NCBI GenBank assembly: GCA_965223235.1
Contig: CBDCVV010000021.1
Span: forward strand, 248,001 to 312,000
Reading direction: 5' to 3'
From: UBA2589 sp965223235
GTDB taxonomy: Bacteria; Gemmatimonadota; Gemmatimonadetes; Longimicrobiales; Gaopeijiaceae
Length of the DNA stretch: 64,000 nt
Shown here: positions 35,267 through 44,403 of the stretch, in pieces
Position numbering within the stretch: position 1 is the stretch's first letter
How the letters are laid out: each line of letters opens with the position of its first letter
The notes under the pieces: model-generated
What the model was told of the DNA's origin: nothing
The model's database searches: none
What the model saw: the letters and a program-made list of their open reading frames with translations, nothing else
Made by a program: the position numbers and the translations under genes

Positions 35267-36040
35267 ATGCGGTGGCTGCGAATTCCTCGCTGGTTCGGAA
35301 TCGGCCTCGCGGCCGTGGTGTACACTCTGCCCACCGCCACCCCGACCTCGGGCCAATCCGCCCGGGAGATCCTGGATCGGGTCGATCAACTGCTCCGCGG
35401 CGAGTCGAGCCGTGGGCGTGTCTCCATGCAGATCACGACCGAGCATTGGTCGCGAGAGCTCGAGATGGAGGTCTGGTCGCTAGGGACCGACTACTCGATG
35501 GTCCGAGTATCGTCCCCAGCCCGCGAGGCCGGCACCGCCACGCTCAAAGCTGACCAGGAGGTTTGGAATTACCTCCCTCGGGTCGACCGCACGATCAAGG
35601 TTCCGCCCTCGCTCATGATGGGGTCGTGGATGGGATCCCACTTCACGAACGACGACCTCGTGCGCGAGAGCCGGATCGTCGACGACTACGACTTCGAGAT
35701 CTCCTTCGAAGGGGTGCGGGACGGCGACGAGATCTGGGAGTTCACCCTGATCCCCAAGCCGGAAGCACCTGTCGTGTGGGGGAAGGTCGTGTACGTGGTC
35801 CGGACCGCTGACCTGATGCCGACGACAGTCGAGTACTTCGACGAGGACGGCGACCTCGAGCGTACGATGCTTTTCTCCGGATACGAGACCATGGGGGGCC
35901 GACTGGTCCCCGCCACCCTCGACGTCATCCCTACGGACAAGCCAGAGGAGCGGACACGCATCGTCTATCACGAACTCGACTTCGATATCGGGCTCGACGA
36001 AGACTTCTTCAGCCTCCGCAACCTCAGGTCTCGGCGCTGA
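35267..36040 (+). CDS. LolA-like outer membrane lipoprotein-sorting protein
   Basis: A 257-aa periplasmic protein with a signal peptide (cleavage near TPTSGQ) and the LolA/LppX-type fold of the pfam17131 group. Visible blocks are AREILDRVDQLLRGESSRG, then VWNYLPRVDRTIKVPPSLMMGSWMGSHF-like sequence, and FTLIPKPEAPVVWGKVVYVV. Members carry a hydrophobic ligand across the periplasm, often beside MMPL or ABC permeases. AGGGGG precedes the ATG by 8 bases. It opens a five-gene operon, with only 1 bp to the next gene. Confidence 0.88.
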   Translation: MRWLRIPRWFGIGLAAVVYTLPTATPTSGQSAREILDRVDQLLRGESSRGRVSMQITTEHWSRELEMEVWSLGTDYSMVRVSSPAREAGTATLKADQEVWNYLPRVDRTIKVPPSLMMGSWMGSHFTNDDLVRESRIVDDYDFEISFEGVRDGDEIWEFTLIPKPEAPVVWGKVVYVVRTADLMPTTVEYFDEDGDLERTMLFSGYETMGGRLVPATLDVIPTDKPEERTRIVYHELDFDIGLDEDFFSLRNLRSRR

Positions 36041-36041
36041 C

Positions 36042-37304
36042 ATGAGTCGGGACGCCGTATGGTGGACCGTCGCCTGGCGTAACCTCTGGCGAAACCCGCA
36101 CCGGACATGGATCACGGCGTCGGGCCTCGCTTTCGGCTACTTCGCCGCCGTGCTCATGGTCGGCCTGACCGACGGGATGTCGGCGGAGTTGGTGGAGAAC
36201 GGGACACGGATGATGGTGGGCCAGGTGCAGATCCACGCCGACGACTTCCTCCCCGAGCGGAGCATGCACCGCACGATCGGGGGGCCGGACGGCACGAACG
36301 TCACCCAGCTGCTCGACCAGATCGAAGCACACCCGGAGATCACTGCTGCGTCCCCTCGGCTCTTCGGCGGCGGCCTCCTATCCTCAGGCGACCTCACGAA
36401 GGCCGGGTTACTCCTGGGCATCGACGCTGAGCGAGAGGCGCACGTGAGCACGCTCCTCTCGGAGATCGCTACAGGTCGACTGCCGAAAGCCGGAGCATTC
36501 GAAGTCGTGTTGGGCGTCGAGATGGCCAGGCAGCTGGAGGTGGAGGTCGGAGACGAGATCGTTGTCGTGGCTCCCGCTGCCGACGGGTCGATGGGCAACG
36601 ATCTGTACACGATGGTCGGCACCTTCCGCACGGGTACGCCCGGGATCGATACCAACTACGCCGTGCTCCCGATCGTCGATCTCCAGTACCTGATGTCGCT
36701 CGCCCCGACGCGGATCCACGAAGTCGTGATGACCGTGACCGCGGCCCGTGAGACACCTCGCATCGCCAACTCCCTCGAGGGCCACCTGGCCGAGACGGGA
36801 CTGCCGATCGACGTGAAGCCGTGGACCGAGCTACGCCCAGAGCTCGCCGAAGGTTTGGCGCTCATGGATTCTCTGAACTTCGTCATCGTCCTCATCATCT
36901 TCGCGATGGCCGTCTTCGGCGTCGCCAACACGATGCTCATCGGGACCTTCGAGCGCCGCCGTGAATTCGCCGTGGTGCGAGCGTTGGGGACGAGCCGGCG
37001 CGCGGTGAGTCGCACCGTGATCTACGAGGGGATGATCTTGGGTGCGATCGCCCTCGCGGTGGGTGCGGCCATCACTTGGCCGATCTTCTACTGGTGGCAC
37101 CGAACACCGCCAGACCTGAGCGCGTGGATTGGCGGCTTCGATTGGAGCGGAGCGCGTTGGAAGCCGGTGCTGCGGGTCGAGTACTCGTTGGACGCTCCGG
37201 TGGTAAGCGCGATCGCGCTCCTCCTCACTGCCGTGCTCTCCGCGGCGTACCCGGCGTGGAAAGCGACCCGGGTCCCGCCCGCCGACGCTCTGGCCGACCG
37301 ATGA
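36042..37304 (+). CDS. ABC transporter permease, FtsX/LolC type (first of two)
   Basis: A 420-aa permease with one N-terminal TM (ASGLAFGYFAAVLMVGLTDGM), a large periplasmic MacB-type domain (about 45-270) and three C-terminal TMs. The FtsX motif is seen in VANTMLIGTFERRREFAVVRALGTSRR. Such permeases do not usually move substrates through the membrane; they extract or push periplasmic lipids or lipoproteins by mechanical motion. The gene begins 1 bp after the LolA-like gene and its stop overlaps the next permease (ATGA). Confidence 0.92.
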   Translation: MSRDAVWWTVAWRNLWRNPHRTWITASGLAFGYFAAVLMVGLTDGMSAELVENGTRMMVGQVQIHADDFLPERSMHRTIGGPDGTNVTQLLDQIEAHPEITAASPRLFGGGLLSSGDLTKAGLLLGIDAEREAHVSTLLSEIATGRLPKAGAFEVVLGVEMARQLEVEVGDEIVVVAPAADGSMGNDLYTMVGTFRTGTPGIDTNYAVLPIVDLQYLMSLAPTRIHEVVMTVTAARETPRIANSLEGHLAETGLPIDVKPWTELRPELAEGLALMDSLNFVIVLIIFAMAVFGVANTMLIGTFERRREFAVVRALGTSRRAVSRTVIYEGMILGAIALAVGAAITWPIFYWWHRTPPDLSAWIGGFDWSGARWKPVLRVEYSLDAPVVSAIALLLTAVLSAAYPAWKATRVPPADALADR

Positions 37305-38563
37305 GACGCGCCTGGATTCTCGCCCGCCTCTCGGCGCGCAGCGTGCTGCGCAACGTGCGCAGGAGTGCGCTAACCGCCGCGGCGATGGTCGTGGGCCTCG
37401 CGCTTCTCATCTTCTCGCGCTCCCTTGCGGAAGGAGGCCACGAACAGTGGATCGATGACGCCGTCCGACTGGCGGAGGGTCACGTCGCGATCCAAGCGCC
37501 CGAGTACCTGGAGACCGGCCAGCTGGAGCATCACCTCGATGCCGCGGCGCTCGCGGCTGCAGAGTCGGCGATGGAGTCGCTGACGTCGGAGAGGCTCGTA
37601 CAGACGTCCGTTCGGCTCGTCGTCGATGGTCTAGCCAGCTCAGCTTCTTCGGCAATCCCGGTCCGTGTGGTCGGGGTCGACCCGGCGCGGGAGATCGCCT
37701 TCTCCGATCTGGATGCCAAGCTGATCGGAGGCCGGTATTTGGAAGACGGCGACCGCCTACATGCCTTCATAGGGACCGCGCTGGCCGCTCGTCTCGACTT
37801 GGATCTCGGTGACCGCTTCGTGCTCACCGCAGCGACGAGCTCAGGCGATGTGGAGGGACAGCTCGTGCGCGTGGTGGGCACCTTCCGCACCGGGATTCCG
37901 GAGATGGATGAAGGGCTCCTGCACATACCGATCGAGACGGCGCGCTCGTGGCTCGGAGTGCCGGGAGGCGCGACAACGCTCGCGGCGACGCTCCGCTCCG
38001 CCCGGGACACGGATCCCGCGGTGGAGCGCCTTCGTGAAGTGACGGACGGAGTGCCCGGCTTGCGAGTGCTCGGCTGGCCGGAGTCCGCGCCGGACCTCGA
38101 CTCCGCCGTGCGCATCGATGACTACGGGGACTACGTCTTCCACACGATTCTCTTCGCCATCGTCGCGCTCGCGATCCTCAATGCGGTCCTGATCTCCGTG
38201 CTCGGTCGCCGTCGGGAGTTCGGTGTTCTCCAAGCGATGGGGCTCACTCCGGCCGAGACCGGTCTCGTCGTCTTCGGAGAGGGCCTCGTCCTCACGGCCG
38301 CCTCGGGGGTCGTAGGGATCGTACTCGGCTTCGCCTTCACCTGGACTTTTTTCCGAGACGGGTTGGACTTCAGCGGGCTCATGGAAGGAGAGATGACCTT
38401 CTCCGGAAGCATCGTCGAACCCGTGATCGTGCCCGTCTTCCACTCCTCCCAGGTCCTTCTGAGCGTCTACTTCATCCTTGTTATCGGCACGCTCGCCTCC
38501 CTCTACCCAGCGCTGCGGGCCGCGAGGTTGGACCCGGCCGAAGCGATGAAATTCGATCGATGA
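37301..38563 (+). CDS. ABC transporter permease, FtsX/LolC type (second of two)
   Basis: Another 420-aa FtsX-type permease, homologous to its neighbour: TM1 in ALTAAAMVVGLALLIFSRSL, a periplasmic domain, and FtsX TMs near VLISVLGRRREFGVLQAMGLTP, ending LRAARLDPAEAMKFDR. The start at ATG 37301 overlaps the preceding stop; an earlier in-frame start would overlap the first permease by 225 bases and lacks conservation. Two unlike permeases suggest a heterodimer, as in LolC-LolE. Confidence 0.92.
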   Translation: MRRAWILARLSARSVLRNVRRSALTAAAMVVGLALLIFSRSLAEGGHEQWIDDAVRLAEGHVAIQAPEYLETGQLEHHLDAAALAAAESAMESLTSERLVQTSVRLVVDGLASSASSAIPVRVVGVDPAREIAFSDLDAKLIGGRYLEDGDRLHAFIGTALAARLDLDLGDRFVLTAATSSGDVEGQLVRVVGTFRTGIPEMDEGLLHIPIETARSWLGVPGGATTLAATLRSARDTDPAVERLREVTDGVPGLRVLGWPESAPDLDSAVRIDDYGDYVFHTILFAIVALAILNAVLISVLGRRREFGVLQAMGLTPAETGLVVFGEGLVLTAASGVVGIVLGFAFTWTFFRDGLDFSGLMEGEMTFSGSIVEPVIVPVFHSSQVLLSVYFILVIGTLASLYPALRAARLDPAEAMKFDR

Positions 38564-39297
38564 CCGACACGGAACTGACCGCCGCCCCGACCGCCGACGC
38601 GGTTCGAACGGAGGATGTTTGGAAGATATTCCCTCAAGAGCCTGAACCCGTGGAAGCGGTGCGCGGCGTATCGCTCACCATCGAGTCGGGCGACTTCGTG
38701 GCGATGGCCGGCCCGTCCGGGTCCGGAAAGACGACGCTCCTGAACATGATCGGGGGTCTGACCGAAGTGACGCGCGGTCGCGTTTGGATCGGGGGAGAAG
38801 AGCTCTCGGCCATGGGGGCGCGGGAACGGGCCCAACTACGGCTCGAGCGCATCGGCTTCGTATTCCAGGCGTACAACCTGTTGCCGGTTTTGAGTGCGCT
38901 CGAGAACGCGGAGTTCACCCTCCTCCTGCGTGGAGTCCCCAAGGAGGAGCGACACCGGCGGGTGCATGAGCTCTTCCAGGAGATCGGGCTCGACGGACTC
39001 GCGGATCGCAGACCCGGAAAGCTCTCGGGCGGCCAACAACAACGGGTGGCCGTCGCCCGAGCGGTCGTGAGCAAGCCGGCCCTCGTGCTCGCCGACGAAC
39101 CTACGGCCAACCTCGACTCCGCTTCCAGCGCTGCGCTCCTCGACACGATGGAACGGCTGAACAGGGACACGGGCACGACCTTCATTTTCTCCACCCACGA
39201 TCCGCGCGTGATGGAGCGGTCCCGTCGGCTGATTCACCTTGTCGACGGCGAGATCGACACCGATGAACGCAACGGACCGGTGCGCCCCGACGGATGA
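38560..39297 (+). CDS. ABC transporter ATP-binding protein, LolD/MacB type
   Basis: A 245-aa ATPase that powers the two permeases. Walker A is GPSGSGKTTLL, the Q-loop is in FVFQAYNLLPVLSALENAEF, the signature is LSGGQQQRVAVARA, and Walker B is ALVLADEPTANLDS, followed by the switch His in FSTHDPRVM. The start overlaps the permease stop and the stop overlaps the next gene, so the operon is fully coupled. Confidence 0.95.
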   Translation: MTDTELTAAPTADAVRTEDVWKIFPQEPEPVEAVRGVSLTIESGDFVAMAGPSGSGKTTLLNMIGGLTEVTRGRVWIGGEELSAMGARERAQLRLERIGFVFQAYNLLPVLSALENAEFTLLLRGVPKEERHRRVHELFQEIGLDGLADRRPGKLSGGQQQRVAVARAVVSKPALVLADEPTANLDSASSAALLDTMERLNRDTGTTFIFSTHDPRVMERSRRLIHLVDGEIDTDERNGPVRPDG

Positions 39298-40526
39298 CCC
39301 ATCCGCGCAGTGCCGGCCGCATTCCACGGATCACCCTTCTTTCGCTCGTGGTGATCGCCGCGGGGGTGACCCCCGGGGCGGCCCGCGCACAGAGTCTGAC
39401 CGGCTACACGCTCGGGGTCGGCACGTACGCGAGTGCGTCGGACTTCGCGCCGCCCGGTTCGACGTGGCTGGGTCGGGGCCGGCTCATGCTCGCGTGGGAT
39501 CCCACACCGATGATCTCCGTAGATGCCGCATACGAGCATATCGCGTCGCGGCACCCTGTGGGCGGCGGCTTCGGTCTGACCTCCCCTGGCGGCGTAGCAT
39601 CCGCGACGGATTGGGCGCCGCTCGAGTGGCCGATCCACGAAGGCGCGCGATCCGATTGGCGCCACCGATTCGATCGACTCCATCTGAACGCTTCGCTCGG
39701 CGATGTCGACGTCATCGTGGGGCGCCAGGCGATCTCGTGGGCCACGACGCTCTTCCTGACGCCGGCGGATCCGTTCGCGCCCTTCGATCCCTCTGACCCC
39801 TTTCGTGAGTATCGAGGTGGGGTCGACGCCGTACGCCTGCGAATCTTCCCGGGGCCGTTCACGGAAGTCGAGGTCGTCGCGCGGGCCGCTGATCTCAGTC
39901 GCCGGGGCTCAAGCGGCTTGATCACCGAGACCGCCGTCACCGCGCTCGCTCGGGTGTCGACGTCCCGCGCCGGGTGGGCTGTCGGAGGGTGGGCCGGAGC
40001 AGTGCACGACACGCCCGGGGCGGCCCTCTTCGCCACAGGGAGCATCGGGAGCACGTCCCTGCGCACGGAAGCTGCGCTTCGCGAAGGAGTGGAAGGCGGC
40101 GCCGTAGTGCGCATGTCGCTCGGGGTCGACCGGATCGTTCAGGCGGGTGGGCGGGATGCCTCGCTTCTCGCGGAGGTGCAGTATGACGGCTACGGAGCGG
40201 CACGCGCGGACGAATTCGTGGCGATCGCCAACTCCGAGCCGTTCACCCGCGGCGACATGCAGCTGTTCGGTCGCTGGACGCTCGCGAGCCACGCACAATG
40301 GCAGTGGCATCCCCTCGTCTCGGTCGACGCGCTTGCGCTCCTGAATCTCGATGACGGGAGCGCCCTCCTAGCACCCGGCATCTCGTGGTCCGCCTCGAGC
40401 TCCACCTCGACCCGTCTCGGTCTCTTCGTCGGCGCCGGCGCCGACGCGGTATCGAGCTTCGAGCCCGGATCCGAGTACGGTTCCGTCCCAACGCTGGCCT
40501 ACCTCTCCCTCTCCTTCTACTTCTGA
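39294..40526 (+). CDS. Outer-membrane beta-barrel protein of the LolA-like/ABC operon
   Basis: 410 residues with a signal peptide (VTPGAARAQ) and a repeating amphipathic strand pattern to a terminal aromatic (TLAYLSLSFYF), as expected for an outer-membrane barrel. Periplasmic-turn-like segments include GRQAISWATTLFLTPADPF. The GRQ-W pattern resembles the DUF1302-like barrels that accompany LolA-like proteins, but the identity is not firm. Translational coupling to the ATPase gene indicates it works with the transporter, probably as the outer-membrane destination or exit. Confidence 0.75.
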   Translation: MTHPRSAGRIPRITLLSLVVIAAGVTPGAARAQSLTGYTLGVGTYASASDFAPPGSTWLGRGRLMLAWDPTPMISVDAAYEHIASRHPVGGGFGLTSPGGVASATDWAPLEWPIHEGARSDWRHRFDRLHLNASLGDVDVIVGRQAISWATTLFLTPADPFAPFDPSDPFREYRGGVDAVRLRIFPGPFTEVEVVARAADLSRRGSSGLITETAVTALARVSTSRAGWAVGGWAGAVHDTPGAALFATGSIGSTSLRTEAALREGVEGGAVVRMSLGVDRIVQAGGRDASLLAEVQYDGYGAARADEFVAIANSEPFTRGDMQLFGRWTLASHAQWQWHPLVSVDALALLNLDDGSALLAPGISWSASSSTSTRLGLFVGAGADAVSSFEPGSEYGSVPTLAYLSLSFYF

Positions 40527-40578
40527 GTGGGCGCGCCCCAATGAGCGCTGCACGGCCGGACCGATCGTACCATGAATC

Positions 40579-40600
40579 CCTACGTGGCAGACTCCGTAGG
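40579..40600 (+). other. Hairpin in the leader of the 52-aa protein gene
   Basis: CCTACG (40579-40584) and CGTAGG (40595-40600) form a 6-bp stem with a 10-base loop, 22 bases before the ATG at 40623. It may affect translation or mark a transcript end; no T-run follows. Confidence 0.3.
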
Positions 40601-40622
40601 TAGAGATACAGGAGGCAGCCTC

Positions 40623-40781
40623 ATGGCAAAGAAGAAAAAGACTCGAATTCGCGTGCCCGAGGGACCGTGTGATCCCAAGCCGCCCAAGCGCCCCCCCTTC
40701 CCGACCCCGTCGGGTCCATGGGACAAGCTGGGTGGTCCGGATCCGTTGAAGTGGCTGAAGCTGGGACGGAAGCCTAAGTAG
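40623..40781 (+). CDS. 52-aa basic, proline-rich hypothetical protein
   Basis: The sequence is strongly basic at both ends (MAKKKKTRIRV and LKLGRKPK) with a Pro/Gly-rich middle containing one Cys (PEGPCDPKPPKRPPFP). No TM, signal or known domain. An ideal ribosome-binding site (AGGAGG, 7 bases before the ATG) supports expression; a longer frame from 40572 lacks one. The basic Pro-rich composition recalls nucleic-acid- or ribosome-binding small proteins, which is only a guess. Its end overlaps the convergent gene at 40774 by 8 bases. Confidence 0.6.
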   Translation: MAKKKKTRIRVPEGPCDPKPPKRPPFPTPSGPWDKLGGPDPLKWLKLGRKPK

Positions 40782-41463
40782 CGGGCTGGGGTGTAGGCCG
40801 CACGTTGTAGTTGTAGCCCACCCAGATCAATGTCAGCCCCACCAGCTCGGTCACGTACAGCACCTCGGTGTACCCGAAGCGGGTCGCACTTCCCCCGATC
40901 CCGGGGAGCAGCGCCCCGAGTGCGATGAAGCAGTTCCCGATGAACCGGTGGCGCTGCGTGGGATCCCCGCGATAGCGCCATGCGGAAAGGGCCGCGCCTC
41001 CAATGAGGAAGATGGCCGCCCAGATGTTCACGAAGGGCGAGAAGAGTCGAGCCCAACTCCACGTCATGACCGACCCGGTAAGGCGGTGCTCCTCCACGAG
41101 TGCCATCTCGACCGGAGAGAGCGCGACGGCCACCGCCGCGACAGCGATGATCGCGCCGATGACGAAGGTCATGGCACGAGCCGTCGTCGGTTTCAAGAGT
41201 AGAAAGGCTGTCCCCACCGCGAGGGGTGCACCTCCGAGCAGGGCTCCCGAGATGTACCAGCTCTTGAAGACGACGATGTTCCACCCGAATAGCGTCGTGA
41301 AACCCTCGGTGAACGTCCCGACCCCGTACATAGCGATCCCGAACGCCCACCACCAGAGATGCGGGGCGGGCCGCTTCGACTGCCACCGTCGGTAGACGAT
41401 GGGCGCGAAAATCGCGGCCAAGATCGTCGTCGCGATCGGGATGTAGTGGACCGGGGTCGCCAT
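40774..41463 (-). CDS. Hypothetical seven-TM membrane protein
   Basis: 229 residues with about seven hydrophobic helices spread over its length, starting YIPIATTILAAIFAPIVY and ending LVGLTLIWVGYNYNV. Aromatic-rich loops (HLWWWAFGIAMYGVG, TEGFTTLFGWN) recall small bacterial integral-membrane sensors, but I see no catalytic motif and do not name a family. It adjoins the TonB-dependent receptor gene (stop of the receptor at 41464) and is probably co-transcribed with it. Confidence 0.6.
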   Translation of the reverse strand: MATPVHYIPIATTILAAIFAPIVYRRWQSKRPAPHLWWWAFGIAMYGVGTFTEGFTTLFGWNIVVFKSWYISGALLGGAPLAVGTAFLLLKPTTARAMTFVIGAIIAVAAVAVALSPVEMALVEEHRLTGSVMTWSWARLFSPFVNIWAAIFLIGGAALSAWRYRGDPTQRHRFIGNCFIALGALLPGIGGSATRFGYTEVLYVTELVGLTLIWVGYNYNVRPTPQPAT

Positions 41464-43632
41464 CTAAAAGCTCACCTGCCACGCGAGCGTGAGGTTTCGC
41501 TTCGGTTCTGGGCGGAAGAAGGCAGCGTTTCCAAATTCGGCATATAGCGCGTTCGTGATGTTGGTCAGCGCCACGACCAGGCGCTGCTCCACTCCAGCCT
41601 CATTCGCCCACACCGTCACGCCCGCCCGCACGTTGCCGGTCGTGAACGACGGGAGCACGTCCCCGATCGGGTTGTTCGGAGCGATGCGCACATCGGCCTG
41701 CTCACCATTCCGGCGCACGTCACCCGAGAGCCAGAAGCGTCCGGCCGGATCGTCATAACGCACCTCCACAGTCTGCCGACTCGAGTAGGCGTCCCCCACC
41801 GGATTCTCGACATCGTCCACATCCTCGGAGTCGAGCCACGTCGCGCCAGCCACGACAGACACGGATGAAGTGAGGTCGACGTCCGCCGTGACTTCCACAC
41901 CCCGAATGAGGAGTTCGGCAACGTTGACATTCTCGAACGCTGGGAGCCCGCCGACCATCTGACTGCTCGGGGCGATTCGGATTCCATCACGGACCCGGTT
42001 CCGGAAGAGGAAGAGGTCGACGCCCCCCTTTCGGCCACGCAACCGCGCGCCGAGGTCGACGTTCAGGCTCGTCTCGGGCCTGAGCTCGGTGTTCCGTAAC
42101 TGGTAGCCCCCACCCTCCGGCGTCGGACCGTCGAAGAAGCGTTCGATCAGATTCGGGGAGCGAAAACCCCGACCGATCGCGCCGATCACCGATAGCGAGG
42201 GCGTCACTCGAACGATCGAGTTGAGCGAAGCGACGAGCGTCCCGTCGGTGACCGAGACAGGATCCTGATCCTCGAGCCCCTGCGTTGCGAACGTTTCGGC
42301 GCCCACGCTCTGATACCGTGCACCGGCTACGAGGGACCACCGTTCGAATGCCTCGATCTCACTTTGCACGAAGAAGCCCGCGTTGAGGTACGTGGCTTCG
42401 GGGAGCTGAGGGCGCGTGCTCACATCGACGATGGGTGCCGGACCGAAGCCGGTCGTCGTCGTCGTGTTGGTGTCGCTCCCCAGTGCCCGATCTCGAAAGC
42501 CATCGACGCCGTACGTGAGGAGCAGATGGGAGGAGAACGCCTTTCGGGCCTCCACCCGCCATCCCCAGCTCCGAATGTCGGTCCGATTGACGTTGTCGAC
42601 CTCGAGTGTCGCCGTCGGGCCGATCGGGAACGGGCCCACCCCGAATCGGAGCTCGCGTTCGTTGTCTTGTCCGTACACGCGTACGTCGACTTCGTCCGCT
42701 ACACCTCCCTCGAAGCGACCGCGGTAGCCGGCGACGACCTTGGCGAAGTCCTGGTCGGGGTACGTGATCGCGATGGGGGTACCACCGGGGTCGTACGCGC
42801 TCGGGGCGACGCTCCCAAAGCCCGCGTCTTCGGCTCGGTAGCCTTCGAAAGACGCGAAGACCTCGTGGTCGTCGAAGTCCCGTCCGACTCGCACGTCTAC
42901 TCCGCGGTCCGAGACACCCGACCCATCCACCGGGGTATCTTCAGCCAGCGAGATCGACCCGAAAGAACCCGCCGGCGCTACATAGGCATCCGCAGTGCGC
43001 CACGACGCCCCCGCCGCGAACGACCAAGAGCCGAACCGCGCGGCGGACCGAACATCACCGGCGTACTGCTCCTCTACTCCCCCGTATCGGAACGAAGCGT
43101 TCCCGTGGACCCCTTCTCGGGTTGGAGCAGCGGTGATGATGTTCACCACCCCACCAATGGCGTCGGAGCCATACAGGACTGACGAAGGTCCGCGGAGCAC
43201 TTCGACGCGTTCGACTCGCTCGACGTCGACAAGCGCCGGAAGCTCCCCGAAGTCCGACTGGCGACGCGCGTTGTTGAGCCGGAGGCCGTCGGCCAGAAGG
43301 AGAATTCGCTGTCCTTTCATCCCTCGGATCTGCGGTCGCCCCTGGTTCGCTCCGACTCCGGCGACGTCGACGCCGGGGATGGTCCGTAGGAGGTCGGACA
43401 CCGTGTTCGGCACTTTCCGCTGCACGTAGTCGCGCGTCACGACGGAGATCGGCTGAGGCACCCACGCCAGCCGACGAGGAGTACGGGTCGCCGTCACGAC
43501 CACAGGCGTGAGCGTGTACGAGACCGAGTCAGGCGCCACCTGCCCGTGAGCGGGCGAAGGAAGTGCGACTCCTCCCGCTGCGACCATCATCGCTAGACCC
43601 ACAGAATTCGCCCTTCGTGACCGCCACGACAC
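41464..43632 (-). CDS. TonB-dependent outer-membrane receptor
   Basis: A 722-aa receptor importing an unknown substrate with TonB energy. A signal peptide (ending SPAHGQ) precedes a possible TonB box in LTPVVVTATRTP. The plug has the family motifs (VPNTVSDLLRTIPGVDV, RGMKGQRILLLADGLRLNN, VERVEVLRGPSSVLYGSDAIGG), and the barrel ends RNLTLAWQVSF. The plug motifs are closest to the BtuB/FepA/haem group. The start is GTG 43632 with GGAGG 6 bases before it. A two-component system lies directly upstream on the same strand, and no ligand-specific partners are adjacent. Confidence 0.93.
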   Translation of the reverse strand: MSWRSRRANSVGLAMMVAAGGVALPSPAHGQVAPDSVSYTLTPVVVTATRTPRRLAWVPQPISVVTRDYVQRKVPNTVSDLLRTIPGVDVAGVGANQGRPQIRGMKGQRILLLADGLRLNNARRQSDFGELPALVDVERVERVEVLRGPSSVLYGSDAIGGVVNIITAAPTREGVHGNASFRYGGVEEQYAGDVRSAARFGSWSFAAGASWRTADAYVAPAGSFGSISLAEDTPVDGSGVSDRGVDVRVGRDFDDHEVFASFEGYRAEDAGFGSVAPSAYDPGGTPIAITYPDQDFAKVVAGYRGRFEGGVADEVDVRVYGQDNERELRFGVGPFPIGPTATLEVDNVNRTDIRSWGWRVEARKAFSSHLLLTYGVDGFRDRALGSDTNTTTTTGFGPAPIVDVSTRPQLPEATYLNAGFFVQSEIEAFERWSLVAGARYQSVGAETFATQGLEDQDPVSVTDGTLVASLNSIVRVTPSLSVIGAIGRGFRSPNLIERFFDGPTPEGGGYQLRNTELRPETSLNVDLGARLRGRKGGVDLFLFRNRVRDGIRIAPSSQMVGGLPAFENVNVAELLIRGVEVTADVDLTSSVSVVAGATWLDSEDVDDVENPVGDAYSSRQTVEVRYDDPAGRFWLSGDVRRNGEQADVRIAPNNPIGDVLPSFTTGNVRAGVTVWANEAGVEQRLVVALTNITNALYAEFGNAAFFRPEPKRNLTLAWQVSF

Positions 43633-43723
43633 AGTGTACCTCCGGTTCCGCCACCGACTGAGACATCGAGTGGGAAACGTGTCGTGAAGCGCCGAGCAGA
43701 GGTATTCGCAGAAGTACGGATTT

Positions 43724-43740
43724 GGGGTCCGGAAGACCCC
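43724..43740 (-). other. Hairpin abutting the response-regulator stop codon
   Basis: GGGGTC and GACCCC form a 6-bp stem with a 5-base loop immediately after the regulator stop on the minus strand. No T-run follows, so it may be a weak terminator or an RNA processing/stability element between the regulator and the receptor gene. Confidence 0.35.
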
Positions 43741-44394
43741 CTACTCTACACGCTCTTTGTCGAGCCCATTCTCGACGACGAAGCGTGTGAGCCCGGCGAT
43801 ACTACGGATCCTGAGTTTTCCCATGACCCGCTCCCGATGCGTTTCCACGGTGCGCGGTGAGATGCCCAGGAGGTCCCCTGTTTCTCGGTTCGTCCTGCCA
43901 TCCGCGATGTGGAGAAGCACCTCCAACTCACGCGGCGTAAGGGCCGACACGCGGCTCCGGACCTGTTCTTTGTCGATCTCGTTGCGAAGCCCGACACTCA
44001 GCTGTTGAGCGACACGTGCGGTGAAGTACTCCGTCCCCCGGTGCACCGACTGAACGGCCTTCCGTAGCTGTTCGGGGGCGACGTCCTTGAGCACGTAGCC
44101 GTCGGCGCCCGCCCGCACTGCTTGGAGGATGTACTCCGGGTCATCGTGCATCGAGAGAAAAAGGATTCGGACAGGACTCGCCTGTTCGCGGAGCGCTCGA
44201 CTGACCTCGAGCCCGGTCTTGCCCGGCATGTTCAGGTCCAACACCAAGACGTCGGGCTCGAGCTCCGCGACAAGCTCGACCACCTCGTCGCCCCGTTCGG
44301 CCTCTCCTACCACCTCGAGGCCAGACACGCCTCCGAGGACGGCGCGCACTCCTTCCCGCACCACTCGGTGATCGTCGGCGATTACGACACGCAT
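43741..44394 (-). CDS. NarL/FixJ-type response regulator
   Basis: 217 residues: a receiver domain with acidic pocket (VVIADDH), phospho-acceptor D53 in VLVLDLNMPGKTG and the Lys of GYVLKDV; then a LuxR-type helix-turn-helix (LTPRELEVLLHIADGRTNRETG...SPRTVETHRERVMGKL). It would activate or repress promoters when phosphorylated by the kinase encoded 9 bp upstream. The TonB receptor gene 108 bp downstream is a possible target. Confidence 0.95.
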   Translation of the reverse strand: MRVVIADDHRVVREGVRAVLGGVSGLEVVGEAERGDEVVELVAELEPDVLVLDLNMPGKTGLEVSRALREQASPVRILFLSMHDDPEYILQAVRAGADGYVLKDVAPEQLRKAVQSVHRGTEYFTARVAQQLSVGLRNEIDKEQVRSRVSALTPRELEVLLHIADGRTNRETGDLLGISPRTVETHRERVMGKLRIRSIAGLTRFVVENGLDKERVE

Positions 44395-44403
44395 CCTTTT
44401 ACG

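Noticed and set aside
43633..43740. Cobalamin riboswitch before the TonB-dependent receptor
   Set aside because: The leader is only 108 bases with no B12-box-like element visible.
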